Positions 62,862 through 64,000 of a DNA stretch of 64,000 nt are shown piece after piece. Origin of the DNA: Cellulomonas chengniuliangii (lineage in GTDB: Bacteria > Actinomycetota > Actinomycetes > Actinomycetales > Cellulomonadaceae). Location: NCBI RefSeq assembly GCF_024508335.1, contig NZ_CP101988.1:744001-808000 (forward strand). Reading direction: 5' to 3'. How positions within the stretch are numbered: the first letter of the stretch is position 1; every line of letters starts with the position of its first letter. Made by a program: the position numbers and the translations under genes. Below the pieces are notes generated by a model. The model ran no database searches, was not told where the DNA came from, and was given only the letters and a program-made list of their open reading frames with translations.

Positions 62862-63799
62862 CCCAACCTCGAGCCGACCACGACGGGCCGCCGGAGATCC
62901 GGGTGCGCGCGCCCGGGAAGGTCAACCTCGGGCTGCGCGTGGGCCCGCGGGAGCCCGACGGATACCACCCGCTGGTGACCGTGTTCCAGGCGGTGTCGGT
63001 GTACGAGGACGTGGTCGCCACCGCCAGCGACGACATGACGCTGACCGTCAGCGGGCCGCAGGCGCACCTGGTGCCCACCGACGGCACGAACCTCGCGCTG
63101 CGCGCCGCCCAGGCGCTCGCCGAGTACGCCGGGATCGACGCGGGCGTGCACCTGCACATCGAGAAGTCGGTGCCGGTGGCTGGCGGGATGGCCGGCGGAT
63201 CCGCCGACGCCGCCGCAGCGTTGCTGGCCTGCGACGCGCTGTGGGGCGCCGGGCTGAGCCGTGAGCAGCTGCACGAGCTCGCGGCCAGCCTCGGGTCCGA
63301 CGTGCCGTTCGGCCTGGTGGGGCACACCGCAGTCGGGTCCGGCCGGGGGGACGTGCTGACCCCGGCGCTCAGTCGCGGCGAGTACCACTGGGTCTTCGCC
63401 GTGCGCGACTCCGGGCTGTCGACCGCCCGGGTGTACGCGGAGTTCGACGCGATGACCGGGGCCGGCGCCGCGTCCCTCGGCCCGGACAGCGACCTGGAGC
63501 TGTTGCAGGCGCTGCGCGCGGGAGACGCCCTGGCGCTGGGGCGCGCGCTGCGCAACGACCTGCAGCCCGCGGCCCTCGAGCTGGCCCCCGAGCTGGCCGA
63601 GACCCTCGCCACCGCCGACGACGTCGGCGCGCTGGGCGTCATCGTGTCCGGGTCCGGTCCGACGGTGGCGGCGCTCGCCCGCAGCCGCACGCACGCCCAG
63701 GCGATAGCCACGGCGCTCACGGCGGCCGGTGTCGCCGACACAGCCCTCACGGCCGTCGGACCGGTCCCGGGCGCCCGGCTCGTGGCCAGCCCTGGCTGA
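62858..63799 (+). CDS. ispE: 4-diphosphocytidyl-2-C-methyl-D-erythritol kinase
   Basis: 313 residues from GTG coupled to rsmA. The GHMP kinase motifs are clear: [32 protein letters not shown], the ATP loop [22 protein letters not shown] and the third motif [15 protein letters not shown]. It phosphorylates an intermediate of the MEP (non-mevalonate) isoprenoid route, so this organism makes isoprenoids by that route. Confidence 0.96.
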   Translation: MTQPRADHDGPPEIRVRAPGKVNLGLRVGPREPDGYHPLVTVFQAVSVYEDVVATASDDMTLTVSGPQAHLVPTDGTNLALRAAQALAEYAGIDAGVHLHIEKSVPVAGGMAGGSADAAAALLACDALWGAGLSREQLHELAASLGSDVPFGLVGHTAVGSGRGDVLTPALSRGEYHWVFAVRDSGLSTARVYAEFDAMTGAGAASLGPDSDLELLQALRAGDALALGRALRNDLQPAALELAPELAETLATADDVGALGVIVSGSGPTVAALARSRTHAQAIATALTAAGVADTALTAVGPVPGARLVASPG

Positions 63800-63890
63800 C
63801 GACCAGCCCACCCTGACGACCAGCCCAGCGCCGTAGCATCGCCGCCGGGCGTCCCGCCCTCCCGCACTCCCGTCCCATGGAAAGAGCTGT

Positions 63891-64000
63891 ATGGCCCACC
63901 TGCTCGGAGCGGACTCCGTGTCCCTCACGCTCGGCACCCGCACGCTGCTCGACGAGGTCAGCCTGGGGCTCGACGACGGCATGCGCGTCGGGGTGGTCGG
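63891..64000 (+). CDS. ABC-F type ATPase, start only (cut by window edge)
   Basis: Only the first 36 residues are present: MAHLLGADSVSLTLGTRTLL, then LDEVSLGLDDGMRVGVVG, the approach to Walker A of an ABC-F ATPase (EttA/Uup/Vga type), with GGAAAGAG 4 bases before the ATG. These cytoplasmic ribosome-associated ATPases lack membrane domains. The subtype cannot be told from this fragment; location after ispE matches actinobacterial uup-like genes. Confidence 0.8.
   Translation, partial: MAHLLGADSVSLTLGTRTLLDEVSLGLDDGMRVGVV

Overview
The window reads as the chromosome of a high-GC, cellulolytic-type actinobacterium, most like Cellulomonas or a close relative. Support comes from the very high GC, many GTG starts, GTGA/ATGA start-stop overlaps, a secreted GH10-CBM2-GH62 xylanase under a LacI/CelR-type operator, and a long block with the gene order of the actinobacterial mscL-ruc-fau-galU-glp-rimJ-glpR-pmt-rsmI-metG-tatD-rpf-rsmA-ispE region (the Rv0985c-Rv1011 interval of M. 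tuberculosis, from memory). The species cannot be fixed from sequence alone.

Region 1 (1-11218) is accessory metabolism and regulation: the end of an ABC ATPase, a cysteine hydrolase, alpha/beta hydrolases, an acyltransferase, a MarR regulator with twin operators, a TetR/esterase divergent pair, an HTH gene with twin dyads, and a secreted NucA/NucB-type nuclease followed by an SMI1/KNR4-type candidate immunity gene.

Region 2 (11219-18248) starts at tRNA-Arg(CCU). It carries a membrane-anchored coiled-coil protein, a two-gene unit with less GC-biased sequence (ORC/CDC6-like ATPase with zinc ribbon, then a HEPN-type protein joined by TAATG), about 0.9 kb without a convincing gene, and an SNF2 helicase. 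The ATPase-HEPN pair is the best candidate for an undescribed system. A second copy of the TetR/esterase module (18253-19810) lies beyond, in the same orientation as the first, so two direct repeats of about 1.55 kb bracket this accessory segment.

Region 3 (19931-34372) holds a three-gene coupled minus-strand unit including a 42-codon gene, a CPBP protease/two-component operon, a WXG100-like operon ending in a lipoprotein, the xylanase and its LacI neighbour, a CocE-like hydrolase, a toroid-fold protein and an SRPBCC-DUF3224 fusion.

Region 4 (34373-64000) is more conserved. It includes a 1517-residue helicase relative that has lost its ATPase and nuclease residues, MscL, an FmdB/Ruc-like zinc ribbon behind a CIRCE element, a penicillin acylase, FAU, GalU, a Glp-type MoeA paralogue with RimJ and a GlpR/SepX-like membrane protein, tRNA-Ala(CGC), a GH20 hexosaminidase, protein O-mannosyltransferase, RsmI, nicotinamidase, an AlaC-like aminotransferase, a PQQ-type sugar dehydrogenase lipoprotein, MetG, TatD, two RpfB-like cell-wall hydrolases, RsmA, IspE and the start of an ABC-F ATPase. 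The cell-envelope, cell-division and translation genes here fit a housekeeping core block.
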